This document shows positions 37,547 to 47,158 of a stretch of 64,000 nucleotides of DNA, piece by piece. Each line of letters starts with the position of its first letter. Position 1 is the first letter of the stretch. The notes below the pieces were generated by a model. It was not told the DNA's origin. It made no database searches and saw only the letters and a program-made list of their open reading frames with translations. Both the position numbers and the translations under genes were made by a program. The stretch is from Geofilum rhodophaeum (lineage in GTDB: Bacteria; Bacteroidota; Bacteroidia; Bacteroidales; Marinilabiliaceae): NCBI RefSeq assembly GCF_002210225.1, contig NZ_MWUJ01000006.1, positions 62,001-126,000 of the forward strand. The letters are read 5' to 3'.

Positions 37547-38608
37547 ATGACAAAAGAAAAAACGGAAGTTTTGATTGTGGGCTATGGATTAGCTGGATCG
37601 TTGCTGGCGCATCGTCTGGAGGAAGCAGGGATGGATTACAGGGTGGTTAGTGATATGACGCAGCCTGGTGCTTCGGAAGTAGCGGGAGGTTTAATCAACC
37701 CCCTGATGTTTCGAAAGCTTAGAGGAGCCCGTGGGGTAGCCGAAGTCTGGCCTTTATTAAAAGAAGCATACGGCCGATTAGAGGCCTTGTACGGACTTCA
37801 ATTTTTGCATTGGAAGGACAGTGTTAAGTTGCTGAATGATCAGGAAATAAAGGAATGGGAGCAAGGTCGAAGTAAGAATTTTGGAGTGTTTTTGGGCGAG
37901 CTTAAAACGGAGGGAGAATTGCCTGGCTTGCGTTCGTCTGCCGGTTGGGGCCGCTACAGTGGTTCGGGCTACCTGGATGTTGCACGTTGGTTGGAGGTAT
38001 CGGGAGCACGCCTGCGCAGCAAAAATTGGCTGATTGATGCAAAAGTGGAGCCGCAGGATTTAAGCCGAAAAAACAACAACTGGCTGTGGAAGGGAGGCCA
38101 TCTTCAGGCTCGGAAGGTCGTTTTTTGTGAGGGTGCAGCGGTTCGGGGTAATGCCTGGTTGACCCAAATACCCTGGACGCCCAATAAGGGCGAATTGTTC
38201 GAATTTGTTGCCCCTGGCTTGGCAGAGGATTTTATTTGGCGGGATGAGCTTTTTGTACTGCCTTTGGGCGGAAGCCGCTTTAGGGCCGGGGCCACTTACA
38301 AGCGGGAAACGCTGGATGCTGTCCCCAGCGTGACAGGACGCCAATGGCTGGAAGAACGCCTGCGCAATATGTTGACGGTCGAATTTGAGGTGGTGGAACA
38401 CCGGGCAGGCGTTCGGCCTGCGGTGCGTGACCGTATGCCGGTGGTTGGGGCACTGCCTGGACAGGAGGAAGTTTATGTGCTCAATGGTTTTGGCTCCAGA
38501 GGCGTTGTTTGGGCACCCTACTGTGCCGATTTGCTGTTGCGCAGCTGGGAGCAGGGGCAGGCTGGCATTCCCAAATCGATGCAGGTACAACGCTTTTTTC
38601 GTGGATAG
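37547..38608 (+). CDS. FAD-dependent oxidoreductase (DAO family)
   Basis: A 353-residue flavoprotein. The N terminus has the FAD-binding GYGLAGSLLAHRLEEAG motif, with EVAGGLINPLMFRKLRG after it. The C-terminal half has RPAVRDRMPVVGALPG and LNGFGSRGVVWAPY, typical of the glycine/D-amino-acid oxidase-like family. It likely oxidises an amine or amino acid, but the substrate is unknown. It has no signal peptide. A large hairpin with a T tract follows at 38684. Confidence 0.82.
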   Translation: MTKEKTEVLIVGYGLAGSLLAHRLEEAGMDYRVVSDMTQPGASEVAGGLINPLMFRKLRGARGVAEVWPLLKEAYGRLEALYGLQFLHWKDSVKLLNDQEIKEWEQGRSKNFGVFLGELKTEGELPGLRSSAGWGRYSGSGYLDVARWLEVSGARLRSKNWLIDAKVEPQDLSRKNNNWLWKGGHLQARKVVFCEGAAVRGNAWLTQIPWTPNKGELFEFVAPGLAEDFIWRDELFVLPLGGSRFRAGATYKRETLDAVPSVTGRQWLEERLRNMLTVEFEVVEHRAGVRPAVRDRMPVVGALPGQEEVYVLNGFGSRGVVWAPYCADLLLRSWEQGQAGIPKSMQVQRFFRG

Positions 38609-38683
38609 GCATAAAAAACAGCCCGGAAAGTATATCTTTTTTGAACCACATGGGGCGCTGCTTGTTAATATAGGCAAAAGAAC

Positions 38684-38758
38684 GATGGCGTGTCCCCCTT
38701 GCCGCTAGGTAGTCATGGCTGATGAATACGGCACTCAGGGGCACGCCATCTGATTTTT
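38684..38758 (+). terminator. Long GC-rich hairpin after the FAD oxidoreductase gene
   Basis: The outer stem pairs GATGGCGTG-CCCC (38684-38697, one bulged T) with GGGG-CACGCCATC (38738-38750). A second stem TGCCG (38700-38704) with CGGCA (38729-38733) lies inside, and a 24-nt apical region can fold further. TGATTTTTTG follows. It could be an unusually large terminator or a structured RNA; function beyond termination is inference. Confidence 0.65.
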
Positions 38759-38847
38759 TGAATCCTAAAGTTGCAATTTTTTTAGCACATAGAGACGCGG
38801 GTTTTTGAAAATCTTTTGGCATCTTTACGTTTTCAAATCAACAGCAA

Positions 38848-39336
38848 ATGAAACAGCGATCCGACATGGCTTATTGGACCCTATTGAGTTTTTCACTCAG
38901 TATGGTGCTTGCCATGCAACATGGTCGCACTGAAGAGGAGGCAAGCGGATTTAAGTCGGCCCGACTTCGGGGTCAGCAAATTTGCTTGCTCAAAGTGCAG
39001 GACATCCAGGAGGCCTTTAGAGTGCTGGCTGCCCAGGATACTTCTTTTATTTTTGAGCACAGACCCCTGGCAGCTGGCAATGTAACTGCTTCTGTTAAAG
39101 AAGTGCTTGAAGCACTGTATTGCTGTCCTTCTGCACCACTCATTGCTAGGTCAGCCTTTGCTTCCCAACAGGAATTTTCTGATCAACCGCTCTGTGATGC
39201 TGGACTTGCCGGTGGCGAATCTGATTTTTGGATACGCCCAAATGTGCTGCCGTGCTCAGCGCCTGAATCCGGTCACGTCAGCTCACTACTCTGGAGTGTG
39301 CGTCCCTCCCGTGCTGGTCCTGCATTTATTGCTTAA
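38848..39336 (+). CDS. Small exported protein of unknown function, possibly STN-domain remnant
   Basis: A 162-residue frame with a hydrophobic segment near residues 8-24 that may be a signal peptide. Residues 50-90 (QDIQEAFRVLAAQDTSFIFE onward) faintly resemble the STN/secretin N-terminal domain found before TonB-dependent receptors, but no receptor follows. The tail is rich in Cys, Ser and Pro and looks unlike its neighbours, and an overlapping frame at 39107-39397 is also open. I cannot name a function; it may be a decayed fragment or a lineage-specific gene. Lies between the FAD oxidoreductase and secA. Confidence 0.4.
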   Translation: MKQRSDMAYWTLLSFSLSMVLAMQHGRTEEEASGFKSARLRGQQICLLKVQDIQEAFRVLAAQDTSFIFEHRPLAAGNVTASVKEVLEALYCCPSAPLIARSAFASQQEFSDQPLCDAGLAGGESDFWIRPNVLPCSAPESGHVSSLLWSVRPSRAGPAFIA

Positions 39337-39387
39337 GGTCTTTCCCAAATCGAGGAAGACATTTCCCTGTAATGCTTTTATTTTAAT

Positions 39388-39409
39388 AAACCGTTAAAAC
39401 AACGGTTTT
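39388..39409 (+). other. AT-rich hairpin in front of secA
   Basis: AAACCGTT (39388-39395) pairs with AACGGTTT (39401-39408) around a 5-nt loop. It ends 17 bases before the secA start. It could be a weak terminator of the upstream gene or a leader element; no secM-like ORF is seen. Confidence 0.4.
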
Positions 39410-39425
39410 CAACACCTTGATTAAT

Positions 39426-42400
39426 ATGAGTGTAGTAAATAATATACTGGCCCTTTTTTTGGGCGATAAGTCAAAACGTGATATGAAGGAGGTGCAACCT
39501 TATCTCGAAAGGATTAAGGCTGCCTATCCCGAAATCTCAAATCTCTCTAACGATGGTTTGCGTGAGCGCACCCAGGAGTTAAAGCGGCGAATTTATGACA
39601 GTTATGCCGATCAACAGGCACGCATTGATGCTTTAAAGAAGAGCATAGAGCACGATAATCCCGAAGTAGATGAACGGGAGAAAATGTATGAAGAAATTGA
39701 TCGCCTGGAAAAGGACATTACCGATATTATTGAGAAAACCCTGGATGAAATACTCCCCGAAGCTTTTTCCATTGTTAAAGAAACGGCGCGTCGCTTTAAG
39801 GAAAACAGTTCGGTGGAGGTAACGGCCAGCGAGTTTGACCGCGACCTGGCTGCGCGTGCCGATTTTGTAGAAATTGCCGGCGACAAAGCGCGCTTTGCCA
39901 ACAGCTGGCTGGCCGGCGGTACTGAAATAACCTGGGACATGGTGCACTACGATGTGCAGCTGATTGGCGGGGTGGTACTGCATCAGGGGAAAATCGCCGA
40001 GATGGCAACAGGTGAAGGTAAAACATTGGTAGCTACGTTGCCGGTATTCCTCAATGCTTTAGCCGGACGGGGTGTGCATGTTGTAACCGTTAACGACTAC
40101 CTGGCTAAGCGGGACTCCGAGTGGATGGGGCCCATTTTCATGTTCCATGGTCTGAGTGTCGATTGTATCGATAAGCATCAGCCCAATTCGGCAGATCGTC
40201 GAAAAGCCTATCAGGCCGACATCACCTATGGTACCAACAATGAATTTGGCTTCGACTATTTGCGCGACAATATGGCGGTTTCGCCCGATGATTTGGTGCA
40301 GCGCAAGCACAACTTTGGTATCGTGGATGAAGTGGATTCCGTATTAATTGATGATGCTCGTACGCCTTTGATTATTTCGGGGCCCATACCGCGTGGCGAC
40401 GATCAGCTCTTTACCGAGCTTCGTCCCAAAGTAGAACGCCTGGTTGAAAGTCAGCGTGCCATGACTTCACGTTTGTTGGCCGATGCCAAGCAAAAAATGG
40501 CCTCTTCGGACAACAAGGAGCAGGAGGAAGGTGCCTTGCTGTTGCTGCGTGCTTTCAAGGGCATGCCCAAAAACAAGCCTTTGATTAAGTTTTTAAGCGA
40601 GCCGGGCATCAAGGCCAGTATGCTTAAAACCGAGAATTTCTACATGCAGGAAAACAATAAGAACATGCATGTGGTCACCGATCCCCTGCTTTTTGTGATT
40701 GACGAAAAAACCAATTCGGTGGAGCTTACCGACAAGGGAATTGATTTAATTACCGGCGACTCAGAAGATCCTCAGTTTTTTGTTTTACCGGATATCGGAT
40801 CGGAAATCGCGGTTCTCGAAAAAGCTGGTCTTTCAGAGGAAGAGAAACTTCAGAAGAAAGACGAACTGATGCAGAGCTACGCCGTTAAGTCGGAGCGCGT
40901 GCATACCATCAACCAGTTGCTTAAGGCCTACGCCATGTTCGAAAAGGATGTGGAATATGTGGTGATGGACAACAAGGTGAAAATTGTAGATGAGCAAACG
41001 GGACGTATTATGGAAGGCCGTCGCTATTCCGACGGTCTGCACCAGGCCATTGAGGCCAAGGAAAGGGTGAAGGTAGAAGCAGCTACGCAGACCTATGCCA
41101 CCATTACCCTGCAGAACTACTTCCGTATGTACAACAAACTGGCTGGTATGACCGGTACTGCGGAGACCGAAGCCGGTGAACTCTGGAACATCTACAAGCT
41201 GGATGTGGTGGTCATTCCCACAAACCGTCCCATTCAGCGTAAGGACATGAACGATAAGGTTTATAAGACCAAACGTGAAAAATACAATGCCGTAATCGAC
41301 GAGATTGTGGAGCTGGTGAATGCCGGACGCCCCGTTTTGGTGGGTACGACTTCGGTGGAAGTCTCCGAGCTGCTCAGTCGCATGCTCAAATTAAGGGGAA
41401 TTCAGCATAATGTGTTGAATGCCAAGCTGCACCAGCGGGAAGCGGACATTGTTGCCGAGGCCGGTAAGAAGGGCATTGTAACCATTGCCACCAACATGGC
41501 CGGTAGGGGAACCGACATCAAACTGTCGGCCGAAGTCAAGGCGGCCGGAGGTTTGGCCATTGTGGGTACCGAAAGGCATGAATCGCGTCGGGTCGACCGT
41601 CAGTTGCGCGGACGTGCCGGTCGCCAGGGCGACCCCGGATCGTCGCAATTCTTTGTCTCTCTGGAAGACGACCTGATGCGTTTGTTCGGATCGGACCGCC
41701 TGGTGAAATACATGGATCGCCTGGGCGTGGAAGACGGGGAGATGATTCAGCACAGCATGATTACCAAGTCGATCGAAAGAGCCCAGAAAAAAGTAGAAGA
41801 GAACAACTTCGGTATTCGTAAGCGTTTGTTGGAGTACGACGATGTGATGAATTCGCAGCGCGAGGTGATCTACACCAAGCGCAGAAGAGCTTTGTACGGA
41901 GAGCGCATGCAGGTCGAAATCTCCAATATGATGTTCGATACCATTGAAGGACTGGTACAAGACGCTCAGGAGAGCAACGACTTTGAAACCTTCAAAATGG
42001 AGTTGATTCGAATTTTCTCTGCCGAGTGTCCCTTCGATCAGGATACCCTGATGAAGGGCAAGGCAGAGGAACTGACCGATAAGCTGCACGATCAAATTTG
42101 GAAGGGGTACCTCAGGAAAATTGAGCATATGGCCCGTCAGGCCTATCCGGTAGTGAAAAATGTTTTTGAAACCAAGGCCGAAATCTATCAGAACATCGTG
42201 GTACCCATCTCCGATGGTCATCGGGTTTTCCAAATCACCACCAATCTTAAAAAGGCTTATGAAACGGAAGGTAAGGAACTGGCCAAGTCTTTTGAAAAGG
42301 CCATTATGCTCATTACCATTGACGAGGCCTGGAAAGAGCATCTTCGCGAGCTGGACGATCTGAAACAGGCGGTACAAAATGCCTCTTACGAGCAAAAAGA

Positions 42401-42749
42401 CCCCTTATTGATTTACAAGTTTGAGTCTTTCAACCTTTTCAAGGGAATGATCGATAAAAACAACAAATCGGTAGTCTCTTCTCTGGCCAAGGCTCACATC
42501 CCCATTAGGGATGCCAGTCAGGTAAGAGAAGCGGAGCAACGCAGACGACCCGATTTGAGTGCACTGCGCACCCAAAAAGACGATCCTGGTGCCGGAGCTC
42601 CCGCTGGTCGCCCCCCCATGCCAGGCGAGCCCCAGGCTCCCCAAAAACCACAACCGGTGCAGCCCATCCGTACCGAGAAAAAAGTGGGGCGCAACGATCC
42701 CTGTCCCTGTGGCAGTGGTAAAAAATACAAACAATGCCACGGTAAATAA
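39426..42749 (+). CDS. secA: Preprotein translocase ATPase SecA
   Basis: Motor that pushes unfolded proteins through SecYEG. The 1107 residues are typical for Bacteroidota, longer than the about 900 of Proteobacteria because of insertions in the first ATPase lobe. Motifs: Walker [12 protein letters not shown] near residue 198, [19 protein letters not shown], a second lobe with [33 protein letters not shown], and a C-terminal SEC-C zinc motif [14 protein letters not shown]. It acts at the inner membrane, with the T9SS-exported xylanase and ricin proteins among the likely clients. The ATG at 39426 is chosen over an in-frame TTG at 39417. A terminator-like hairpin follows. Confidence 0.97.
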   Translation: MSVVNNILALFLGDKSKRDMKEVQPYLERIKAAYPEISNLSNDGLRERTQELKRRIYDSYADQQARIDALKKSIEHDNPEVDEREKMYEEIDRLEKDITDIIEKTLDEILPEAFSIVKETARRFKENSSVEVTASEFDRDLAARADFVEIAGDKARFANSWLAGGTEITWDMVHYDVQLIGGVVLHQGKIAEMATGEGKTLVATLPVFLNALAGRGVHVVTVNDYLAKRDSEWMGPIFMFHGLSVDCIDKHQPNSADRRKAYQADITYGTNNEFGFDYLRDNMAVSPDDLVQRKHNFGIVDEVDSVLIDDARTPLIISGPIPRGDDQLFTELRPKVERLVESQRAMTSRLLADAKQKMASSDNKEQEEGALLLLRAFKGMPKNKPLIKFLSEPGIKASMLKTENFYMQENNKNMHVVTDPLLFVIDEKTNSVELTDKGIDLITGDSEDPQFFVLPDIGSEIAVLEKAGLSEEEKLQKKDELMQSYAVKSERVHTINQLLKAYAMFEKDVEYVVMDNKVKIVDEQTGRIMEGRRYSDGLHQAIEAKERVKVEAATQTYATITLQNYFRMYNKLAGMTGTAETEAGELWNIYKLDVVVIPTNRPIQRKDMNDKVYKTKREKYNAVIDEIVELVNAGRPVLVGTTSVEVSELLSRMLKLRGIQHNVLNAKLHQREADIVAEAGKKGIVTIATNMAGRGTDIKLSAEVKAAGGLAIVGTERHESRRVDRQLRGRAGRQGDPGSSQFFVSLEDDLMRLFGSDRLVKYMDRLGVEDGEMIQHSMITKSIERAQKKVEENNFGIRKRLLEYDDVMNSQREVIYTKRRRALYGERMQVEISNMMFDTIEGLVQDAQESNDFETFKMELIRIFSAECPFDQDTLMKGKAEELTDKLHDQIWKGYLRKIEHMARQAYPVVKNVFETKAEIYQNIVVPISDGHRVFQITTNLKKAYETEGKELAKSFEKAIMLITIDEAWKEHLRELDDLKQAVQNASYEQKDPLLIYKFESFNLFKGMIDKNNKSVVSSLAKAHIPIRDASQVREAEQRRRPDLSALRTQKDDPGAGAPAGRPPMPGEPQAPQKPQPVQPIRTEKKVGRNDPCPCGSGKKYKQCHGK

Positions 42750-42756
42750 AGATAAT

Positions 42757-42800
42757 GAAAGTCCGTTTACTGCCCTGCGCAGGGCGGACTTTCTGCTTTT
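42757..42800 (+). terminator. Terminator-like double hairpin after secA
   Basis: GAAAGTCCG (42757-42765) pairs with CGGACTTTC (42785-42793), and GCCCTGCGCAGGGC (42772-42785) forms an inner palindrome. TGCTTTT follows. It lies 8 bases after the secA stop; the T tract is short. Confidence 0.75.
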
Positions 42801-42847
42801 GCAGCCGAGCTTTTCACTTTTGTTATTAATGGATTAAACGCAATATT

Positions 42848-43699
42848 ATGCAACTATTCTCCTACATTACATGGACCGCCGATCCCGAATTGTTTTCCTT
42901 TGGGCCAATTTCGGTGCGGTATTACGGGCTCTTTTTTGCCATTGCCTTTTTGTTGGGCTACTATATTGTAGAACGCATGTTTCGACGCGAGAATGCGCCG
43001 GAAGCCTGGGTCGATAAACTTTTTGTTTATGTAATGGTGGCCACAGTTGTAGGGGCACGCCTGGGTCATGTATTTTTCTATGGCTGGGAGTATTACTCGC
43101 AGCATCCCGGTGAAATTTTGAAGATCTGGCAGGGGGGACTGGCCAGTCACGGTGGTGCTTTTGGTATTTTAATTGCCATGTGGCTCTATTCTAAAAATGT
43201 AACGCGCCGCTCTATGTTGTGGACCATGGACAAGTTGGTGATTCCCGTAGCATTAGCGGCCGTTTTTATCCGTTTGGGCAACCTGATGAATTCTGAGATT
43301 GTTGGTATGCCCACCGACTTACCCTGGGGTTTTGCCTTTGTTAAGGCCCACGGCATTGCCAACCCGGAGTTGCCCCGACACCCTTCTCAATTGTACGAGG
43401 CCCTCAGCTATCTGATTACTTTTGCCGTTTTAATGTACATGTACTGGAAGCGCAATGCCGCCCGTCGTCAGGGCCTCATCTTCGGTGTATTCTTGATTGG
43501 CATATTTGCTACCCGCTTTTTTATTGAATTTATAAAAGAAGATCAAGAAGCTTTTGAGGCAGGCATGATGCTGAATATGGGACAATGGTTGAGTATTCCC
43601 TTTATTGTTGGTGCCATCTACCTCATTTATCGCAGTATGACCCGTGAACCAATAGAAGTGGATATTACCCGAAACGAACGACGAAGAGTAGAGAAGTAG
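42848..43699 (+). CDS. lgt: Prolipoprotein diacylglyceryl transferase
   Basis: Adds diacylglycerol from phosphatidylglycerol to the lipobox cysteine, the first step in lipoprotein maturation. The 283 residues with about seven membrane segments match Lgt. Motifs: GGLASHGGAFGILIAMW near residue 97, RLGNLMNSEIVGMPT near 142 (the Lgt signature), and RHPSQLYEAL near 178. Substrates include the lipoproteins encoded at 23221 and 24643. It is followed after 4 bp by an M48 protease gene, so the two are in one operon. Confidence 0.95.
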   Translation: MQLFSYITWTADPELFSFGPISVRYYGLFFAIAFLLGYYIVERMFRRENAPEAWVDKLFVYVMVATVVGARLGHVFFYGWEYYSQHPGEILKIWQGGLASHGGAFGILIAMWLYSKNVTRRSMLWTMDKLVIPVALAAVFIRLGNLMNSEIVGMPTDLPWGFAFVKAHGIANPELPRHPSQLYEALSYLITFAVLMYMYWKRNAARRQGLIFGVFLIGIFATRFFIEFIKEDQEAFEAGMMLNMGQWLSIPFIVGAIYLIYRSMTREPIEVDITRNERRRVEK

Positions 43700-43703
43700 T
43701 GCT

Positions 43704-44936
43704 ATGGATTACGGATTATTGTGGTATGTGATAGTGGCTGTTTTGCTGCTCGAGTGGGGGTGGGATCAAGTTTTAGAGACACTCAACCGCAGGCATTGGA
43801 CTGCCCAGGTCCCCGAGCGCCTCAAGGATGTTTTTCCTGAGGATAAGTTTCAGAAGCAGAAGGACTACAGACGAGTTAATCATAGTTTTTCTTTTATAAG
43901 TTCGGCGGTGTCCCTGGTGGTGGTTTTAATGGTACTGTTGCTCCATGGATTTGGCTGGCTCGAGGCCAGGCTACAAGTCTTTGGCCTGTCGCCGTTTTGG
44001 CATTCGCTGGTATTTTTGGGGGTGGTGGGACTGCTGTCCACCTTACTGAGTCTTCCCTTTTCGATTTACCATACTTTTGTTATTGAGGAGCGCTTTGGCT
44101 TTAATAAAGCAACGCCCCGTATCTTTGTTGCCGACACCATTAAATCTTTGTTGTTGGGGGCCTTATTGGGAGGATTGCTGTTGGGCTTGTTCCGCTGGTT
44201 CTTCGAGTGGACCGGGCCCTGGTTCTGGCTGTGGGCATGGGGATTGGCTAGTCTTTTTGCCGTGTTTTTTGGTCGCTTTTATACCACTTTAATTCTGCCC
44301 TTATTCAATAAGCTTAAGCCGCTGGAAGAGGGTAGTTTAAAGCAGTCTATTGAAAGCATGAGTAAAGCAGCTGGTTTTCGGCTCGATCGGGTTTATGTTA
44401 TGGATGGTTCCCGCCGAAGCACTAAGGCCAATGCCTTCTTCAGCGGTTGGGGGCGACAAAAGCGCATTGTATTATTCGATACGCTGTTGGAACAACTTAA
44501 CGAGGAGGAAGTAGTAGCGGTATTGGCCCACGAAATTGGGCATTATCGTTTGAAGCACATTCATAAGGGAACTGCTGTTGGTTTGGCGCAGACCGGGTTT
44601 ACCCTTTGGTTGTTGAGCCTTTTTATTTTGCACCCTGCCATAGCTCAGGCCCTTGGCGCCGCTGCAGCCTCCTTTCATATTGGGCTCTTGGGTTTTGGCT
44701 TATTGTTTTCGCCCATCAGTGGGGTAATGGGACTGGCTTCCACCATTTTGTCGCGCAGGCACGAGTACCAGGCCGATGCCTTTGCCGCTCAATATGCAAG
44801 CGGAGCGGCCTTGCAAACCGCGCTAAAGAAGATTTCTGCAGAGGCTTTGAGTAATCCTACACCGCATCCCTGGTATGTGTTTTTTCATTATTCGCACCCT
44901 CCGCTGTTGAAGCGACTGGAAGCACTTGATTTGTAA
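43704..44936 (+). CDS. M48 family metalloprotease (Ste24/CAAX-protease type)
   Basis: A 410-residue zinc protease with several membrane segments. The HEXXH motif is VLAHEIGHYRLKH near residue 272, with the downstream zinc ligand in SRRHEYQADAFAAQYA near residue 352. The N-terminal part (FPEDKFQKQKDYRRVNHSFSF) is typical of Ste24-type enzymes. In bacteria these proteases act in membrane protein quality control; a CAAX substrate is not expected. It begins 4 bp after lgt and is followed after 4 bp by cinA. Confidence 0.9.
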   Translation: MDYGLLWYVIVAVLLLEWGWDQVLETLNRRHWTAQVPERLKDVFPEDKFQKQKDYRRVNHSFSFISSAVSLVVVLMVLLLHGFGWLEARLQVFGLSPFWHSLVFLGVVGLLSTLLSLPFSIYHTFVIEERFGFNKATPRIFVADTIKSLLLGALLGGLLLGLFRWFFEWTGPWFWLWAWGLASLFAVFFGRFYTTLILPLFNKLKPLEEGSLKQSIESMSKAAGFRLDRVYVMDGSRRSTKANAFFSGWGRQKRIVLFDTLLEQLNEEEVVAVLAHEIGHYRLKHIHKGTAVGLAQTGFTLWLLSLFILHPAIAQALGAAAASFHIGLLGFGLLFSPISGVMGLASTILSRRHEYQADAFAAQYASGAALQTALKKISAEALSNPTPHPWYVFFHYSHPPLLKRLEALDL

Positions 44937-44940
44937 CATT

Positions 44941-46188
44941 ATGCAAGCAGAAATAATAACCATTGGCGATGAGTTGCTGATTGGCCAGGTTACAGACACC
45001 AATTCGGCCTGGATGGGTCGGGAACTCAATAAAATCGGTATTTCGTTGTACCGGATTACGACCATCAGCGATGAGCTGGGCGACGTTTTAGCTGCATTTA
45101 AGGAAGCCACGGAGCGTTCGGAAGTGGTGTTGGTAACAGGGGGATTGGGACCCACCCGGGACGACCTGACCAAACTGGCACTGTGTCGCTTCTTTAATAC
45201 GCGCCTGGTGAGGAACGCGCAGGTTTTGGAAGATGTGGAACGCCTGCTTAAAGGACGGGTTACGCATTTGAACCAATTAAACCTCGATCAGGCCCTGGTT
45301 CCTGAAGATTGCACCGTGATACGCAATCCGGTAGGCACCGCTCCAATCTTACGTTTTGATCACCCCAAAGGGGTTTTGGTGGCCATGCCCGGGGTGCCGT
45401 CTGAGATGATGACGGCCATGAGCAAGGAAATTTTACCTTATTTGGCTGAACGCTTTGTGCCTGGAGTAGTATTACATAAAACCATACATGTTTTTAATGT
45501 TCCGGAGGCTGTTTTGGCCGAAAAGTTGAGCGATTGGGAGGATGGACTGCCAGCCCCCCTGAAGTTGGCTTATTTGCCCGCTCCGGGCAAATTGCGTTTG
45601 CGCCTGAGCGCCAGAGGAAGCGATGAGGCAGTACTTTCGGCCGCCATTGCTTCGGTTTTACCGCCCTTGCAGGCGCTTATTGGTCCCCATATTTTTGCCT
45701 ACGACAACGAAAAGGTGGAAGAATCGGTGCTGAACATGCTGGAAGCCAAAGGAGCCAAACTGGCTACTGCAGAGAGCTGTTCGGGTGGTTATATGGCCCA
45801 TTTGTTGACGGCGGTACCGGGTGCTTCGGCCGTGTTCAATGGCAGTGTGGTGGCGTATTCAAATTCCGCTAAAATAAAGCAACTGGGCGTAGATCCGGAG
45901 GTAATCAGGAGATATGGCGCAGTGAGTAAGGAAGTGGTTGAACAAATGGCCCTGGGAGCTTGCCGTTGCCTCGAAAGCGATTACGCCATTGCCAGCTCCG
46001 GCATTGCCGGTCCATCCGGAGGAAGTGCCGAAAAACCTGTAGGAACGGTCTGGCTGGCCTGGGCCGGCAATGGGAAGGTGCAAAGCCGGGTTTTTCAATT
46101 TGGACCGCAACGGGAGCGGAATATTTTGCGCACGGCAGAGGCAGGCATCATAGTTTTGAAGTGCTTGCTGGAAAAGGGGGAGTTGTAG
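44941..46188 (+). CDS. CinA-family protein: COG1058 domain plus nicotinamide-nucleotide amidase domain
   Basis: A 415-residue protein. Residues about 1-170 form the molybdopterin-binding-like domain (IITIGDELLIGQVTDTNSAW, VLVTGGLGPTRDDLTK). The C-terminal about 160 residues are the PncC/CinA domain (TAESCSGGYMAHLLTAVPGAS, SSGIAGPSGGSAEKPVGTVW), which in several bacteria deamidates NMN to nicotinate mononucleotide. That would recycle pyridine nucleotides, like pncA and pncB in this window. The frame begins upstream at 44926, but the ATG at 44941 matches the family start. It lies 4 bp after the M48 protease gene. Confidence 0.92.
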   Translation: MQAEIITIGDELLIGQVTDTNSAWMGRELNKIGISLYRITTISDELGDVLAAFKEATERSEVVLVTGGLGPTRDDLTKLALCRFFNTRLVRNAQVLEDVERLLKGRVTHLNQLNLDQALVPEDCTVIRNPVGTAPILRFDHPKGVLVAMPGVPSEMMTAMSKEILPYLAERFVPGVVLHKTIHVFNVPEAVLAEKLSDWEDGLPAPLKLAYLPAPGKLRLRLSARGSDEAVLSAAIASVLPPLQALIGPHIFAYDNEKVEESVLNMLEAKGAKLATAESCSGGYMAHLLTAVPGASAVFNGSVVAYSNSAKIKQLGVDPEVIRRYGAVSKEVVEQMALGACRCLESDYAIASSGIAGPSGGSAEKPVGTVWLAWAGNGKVQSRVFQFGPQRERNILRTAEAGIIVLKCLLEKGEL

Positions 46189-46348
46189 AGAGTCTCTGAT
46201 TTTTTGTGTTTTTTATGTACTTAAATTCAGTGCTTTACATTTGCCCATATGTATGCTTTGTTTAAATCTATGGGACAGCAGTCTGGTTTTCCGGGACAGC
46301 GAAAAGGGAATAAAAAATTCAAAAACAGAGAAATAAAAAAGAGAACTA

Positions 46349-46380
46349 TTTGTTTTTTTGGTAGAAAATCGCGTATTTTG
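46349..46380 (+). promoter_or_regulatory. Candidate Bacteroidota-type promoter of rpmB
   Basis: TTTG at 46349-46352 and TATTTTG at 46374-46380 are separated by 21 bases, close to the Bacteroidota -33/-7 consensus. The 230-bp gap ahead of rpmB is otherwise AT-rich with no ORF; the predicted leader is about 30 bases. Confidence 0.5.
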
Positions 46381-46418
46381 CGCTCTGTTTGAAAAACGTA
46401 GATTAAAACGGTTGAGAA

Positions 46419-46664
46419 ATGTCAAAAGTTTGTGAAATAACAGGAAAGCGCTTTATGGTGGGAAATAATGTTTCTCACTCAAAAAGACGTACAAAAAGAA
46501 GGTTTGATATAAACCTCTTTGATAAGAAATTTTTTCTGCCCGAAGATAAGCGCTGGGTTAAGCTGAAAGTTTCGGCTGCCGGACTGCGTGTAATCAACAA
46601 GGTAGGTGTGCAGGCAGCTATCAAGTCGGCACAGGAGAAAGGTTACTTAAGTGCTAAAATATAA
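46419..46664 (+). CDS. rpmB: 50S ribosomal protein L28
   Basis: An 81-residue basic ribosomal protein, with the family start [21 protein letters not shown]. It lacks the paired zinc cysteines seen in some L28 proteins, having only the single early Cys5. It binds 23S rRNA in the large subunit. It starts the cluster rpmB-rpmG-DUF4295, a Bacteroidota gene order, with 17 bp to rpmG. Confidence 0.96.
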   Translation: MSKVCEITGKRFMVGNNVSHSKRRTKRRFDINLFDKKFFLPEDKRWVKLKVSAAGLRVINKVGVQAAIKSAQEKGYLSAKI

Positions 46665-46681
46665 GATGGAGGGTAGTAAAA

Positions 46682-46870
46682 ATGGCTAAAAAAGGTAAAG
46701 GCAACCGCATCCAGGTTATTCTGGAATGCACCGAACATAAAGAAAGCGGACAACCCGGAACATCCAGGTACATTACCGTTAAAAACAGGAAGAATACGCC
46801 CGACAGAATGGAATTGAAAAAATTCAATCCTATTTTGAAGCGTATGACCGTTCATCGTGAAATCAAGTAA
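46682..46870 (+). CDS. rpmG: 50S ribosomal protein L33
   Basis: A 62-residue basic protein of the large ribosomal subunit. It starts [20 protein letters not shown] and has [19 protein letters not shown], the L33 pattern. Only one cysteine is present, so this is the zinc-independent form. It lies 17 bp after rpmB and 10 bp before the DUF4295 gene, in the same transcript. Confidence 0.96.
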   Translation: MAKKGKGNRIQVILECTEHKESGQPGTSRYITVKNRKNTPDRMELKKFNPILKRMTVHREIK

Positions 46871-46880
46871 ACTATAAATC

Positions 46881-47036
46881 ATGGCAAAGAAAGTTGTAGC
46901 AACACTGCAAAACAAAGGAGCAGGAAAGGGACACACCCGTGTTATCAAAATGGTGAAATCACCTAAGACTGGCGCCTATTCTTTCCAGGAGGAAATGGTT
47001 GTCAACGATAAGGTAAAAGATTTTTTCGCCAAGTAA
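46881..47036 (+). CDS. DUF4295 small ribosome-associated-type protein
   Basis: A 51-residue very basic protein, starting MAKKVVATLQNKGAG and ending KVKDFFAK. Bacteroidota almost always have this gene right after rpmG; the family is DUF4295 and no role is proven, though its basic make-up and neighbours point to the ribosome. It was found by reading the gap between rpmG and ftsY, since it is too short for most gene lists. The spacing after rpmG is 10 bp. A terminator follows at 47066. Confidence 0.9.
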   Translation: MAKKVVATLQNKGAGKGHTRVIKMVKSPKTGAYSFQEEMVVNDKVKDFFAK

Positions 47037-47065
47037 GAATCTCCTTACAGGAATTGTATTAAAAG

Positions 47066-47095
47066 AAGCCTTCTTAGCATTAAGAGGGCTTTTTT
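47066..47095 (+). terminator. Rho-independent terminator after the L28-L33-DUF4295 unit
   Basis: An 11-bp stem (47066-47076 with 47081-47091, one G-U pair) around a GCAT loop runs into a T tract. It separates the ribosomal unit from ftsY, which then needs its own promoter. Confidence 0.85.
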
Positions 47096-47126
47096 CATTT
47101 TGAAATGCCGGTTGACTAAATATGGT

Positions 47127-47134
47127 TATATTTG
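47127..47134 (+). promoter_or_regulatory. Candidate -7 element of the ftsY promoter
   Basis: TATATTTG fits TAnnTTTG exactly and lies 25 bases before the ftsY start, after the upstream terminator. The nearest TTTG, at 47099-47102, gives a 24-base spacer, longer than the usual 17-23. Confidence 0.42.
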
Positions 47135-47158
47135 CTGTTTAGATAAGAAACAACTATC

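Noticed and set aside
41391-42395. 334-codon minus-strand frame within secA
   Set aside because: Antisense to SecA, which has complete motifs throughout.
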